From assembly GCA_009177195.1 (NCBI GenBank), contig WFMA01000159.1:36534-42325 (forward strand): 5,792 bases of DNA, given 5' to 3'. The notes beneath the pieces are model-generated. The model made no database searches, was not told where the DNA came from, and was given only the letters and a program-made list of their open reading frames with translations. Positions 5,604 through 5,792 of the stretch are shown in pieces. The translations under genes were made by a program, and so were the position numbers. How positions within the stretch are numbered: position 1 is the stretch's first letter; every line of letters begins with the position of its first letter. The DNA is from Bacteroidales bacterium. GTDB taxonomy: Bacteria > Bacteroidota > Bacteroidia > Bacteroidales > Muribaculaceae.

Positions 5604-5792
5604 TCATTCGCCCGACGGCGAGATTTTCAGCTCTACCGGCTCGGAGTCTCTGACAAATATGAGCCTTTCGGCGAGCACTCGCTGCGACAGGCGGTCAATA
5701 AGGGCTATGTTCACCACGCCGGGATGAAGGTCGGAGGCTGAGACGCTTATAGGCGATTGGTCGGCAAGGTCTTTCACTATCAGATTTCCGGC
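5604..5792 (-). CDS. C-terminal fragment, macroglobulin-like (MG) domain protein; possibly a truncated gene
   Basis: The minus strand is open from the right edge through 62 codons to a TGA at 5606-5604, with GC-rich third positions like the neighbouring genes. The text GVVNIALIDRLSQRVLAERL followed by IFVRDSEPVELKISPSGE resembles the 'G...I.LFD..G..LAERL.FV' strand pair that I know from MG domains in large Bacteroidales envelope proteins (alpha-2-macroglobulin-like, often with a TonB-receptor plug-type domain). In those proteins several hundred residues follow this point, whereas here the reading frame stops 15 residues after IFV. It may be a truncated or decayed gene, or a shorter relative. 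Most of the gene lies outside the window. The coding call is fairly firm; the family is moderate confidence. Confidence 0.6.
   Translation of the reverse strand, partial: AGNLIVKDLADQSPISVSASDLHPGVVNIALIDRLSQRVLAERLIFVRDSEPVELKISPSGE

Noticed and set aside
5431..5727. 98-codon plus-strand open frame near the right end
   Set aside because: It crosses the hemD promoter and then lies antisense to the MG-domain gene fragment. Third-position bias and recognisable protein text are on the minus strand.

Overview
The window looks like ordinary chromosomal DNA from a Bacteroidota bacterium, most likely a gut Bacteroidales, with Muribaculaceae (S24-7 group) a reasonable guess. The reasons are: TAnnTTTG-type -7 promoter elements, A-rich leaders instead of strong Shine-Dalgarno sequences, lipoprotein signals followed by acidic residues, PorT-type outer-membrane barrels, a hemD-rnpA-yidD-tatD cluster with Bacteroidales-style sequences, and roughly 50% GC coding sequence. 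The family-level assignment is inference.

Left part (1-3464). The 5' end of a lipoprotein gene runs leftward off the edge. It resembles the N-termini of Bacteroidales TPR lipoproteins and TPR sensor/regulators. A divergent intergenic region of about 260 bp follows, with a promoter-like element on each strand. Four rightward genes encode exported proteins: an SGNH/GDSL hydrolase, an outer-membrane beta-barrel whose start codon overlaps the hydrolase stop (ATGA), a small aromatic-rich lipoprotein, and a secreted protein with an Asn/Pro/Gly/Arg/His-rich repeat linker and a C-terminal domain of unknown function. All four act at or beyond the inner membrane, so this half is an envelope-protein block. 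Only the hydrolase/barrel pair is clearly one transcription unit.

Right part (3459-5396, minus strand). A compact housekeeping operon reads hemD-like, rnpA, yidD, tatD-like. The genes are separated by 9 bp or overlap (26 nt for rnpA/yidD, 4 nt for yidD/tatD). It joins tRNA maturation (RNase P protein), membrane-protein insertion (YidD), a metal-dependent hydrolase and a HemD-fold protein. A clear TAACTTTG promoter element and a possibly folded leader precede hemD, which starts with GTG. The operon's last gene runs convergently into the secreted repeat protein gene, and the two coding sequences overlap by 6 bp.

Right edge (5604-5792, minus strand). The window enters the 3' end of a leftward gene whose last residues resemble a macroglobulin-like (MG) domain of large Bacteroidales envelope proteins. 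It ends much earlier than I would expect for that family, so it may be a truncated remnant.

I see no RNA gene, CRISPR array, insertion sequence, phage gene or defence system, and no convincing undescribed system. The more interesting points are the HemD-like protein in a group that often lacks early haem synthesis, the repeat-linker protein, the altered RnpA signature motif and the possible broken gene at the right edge.
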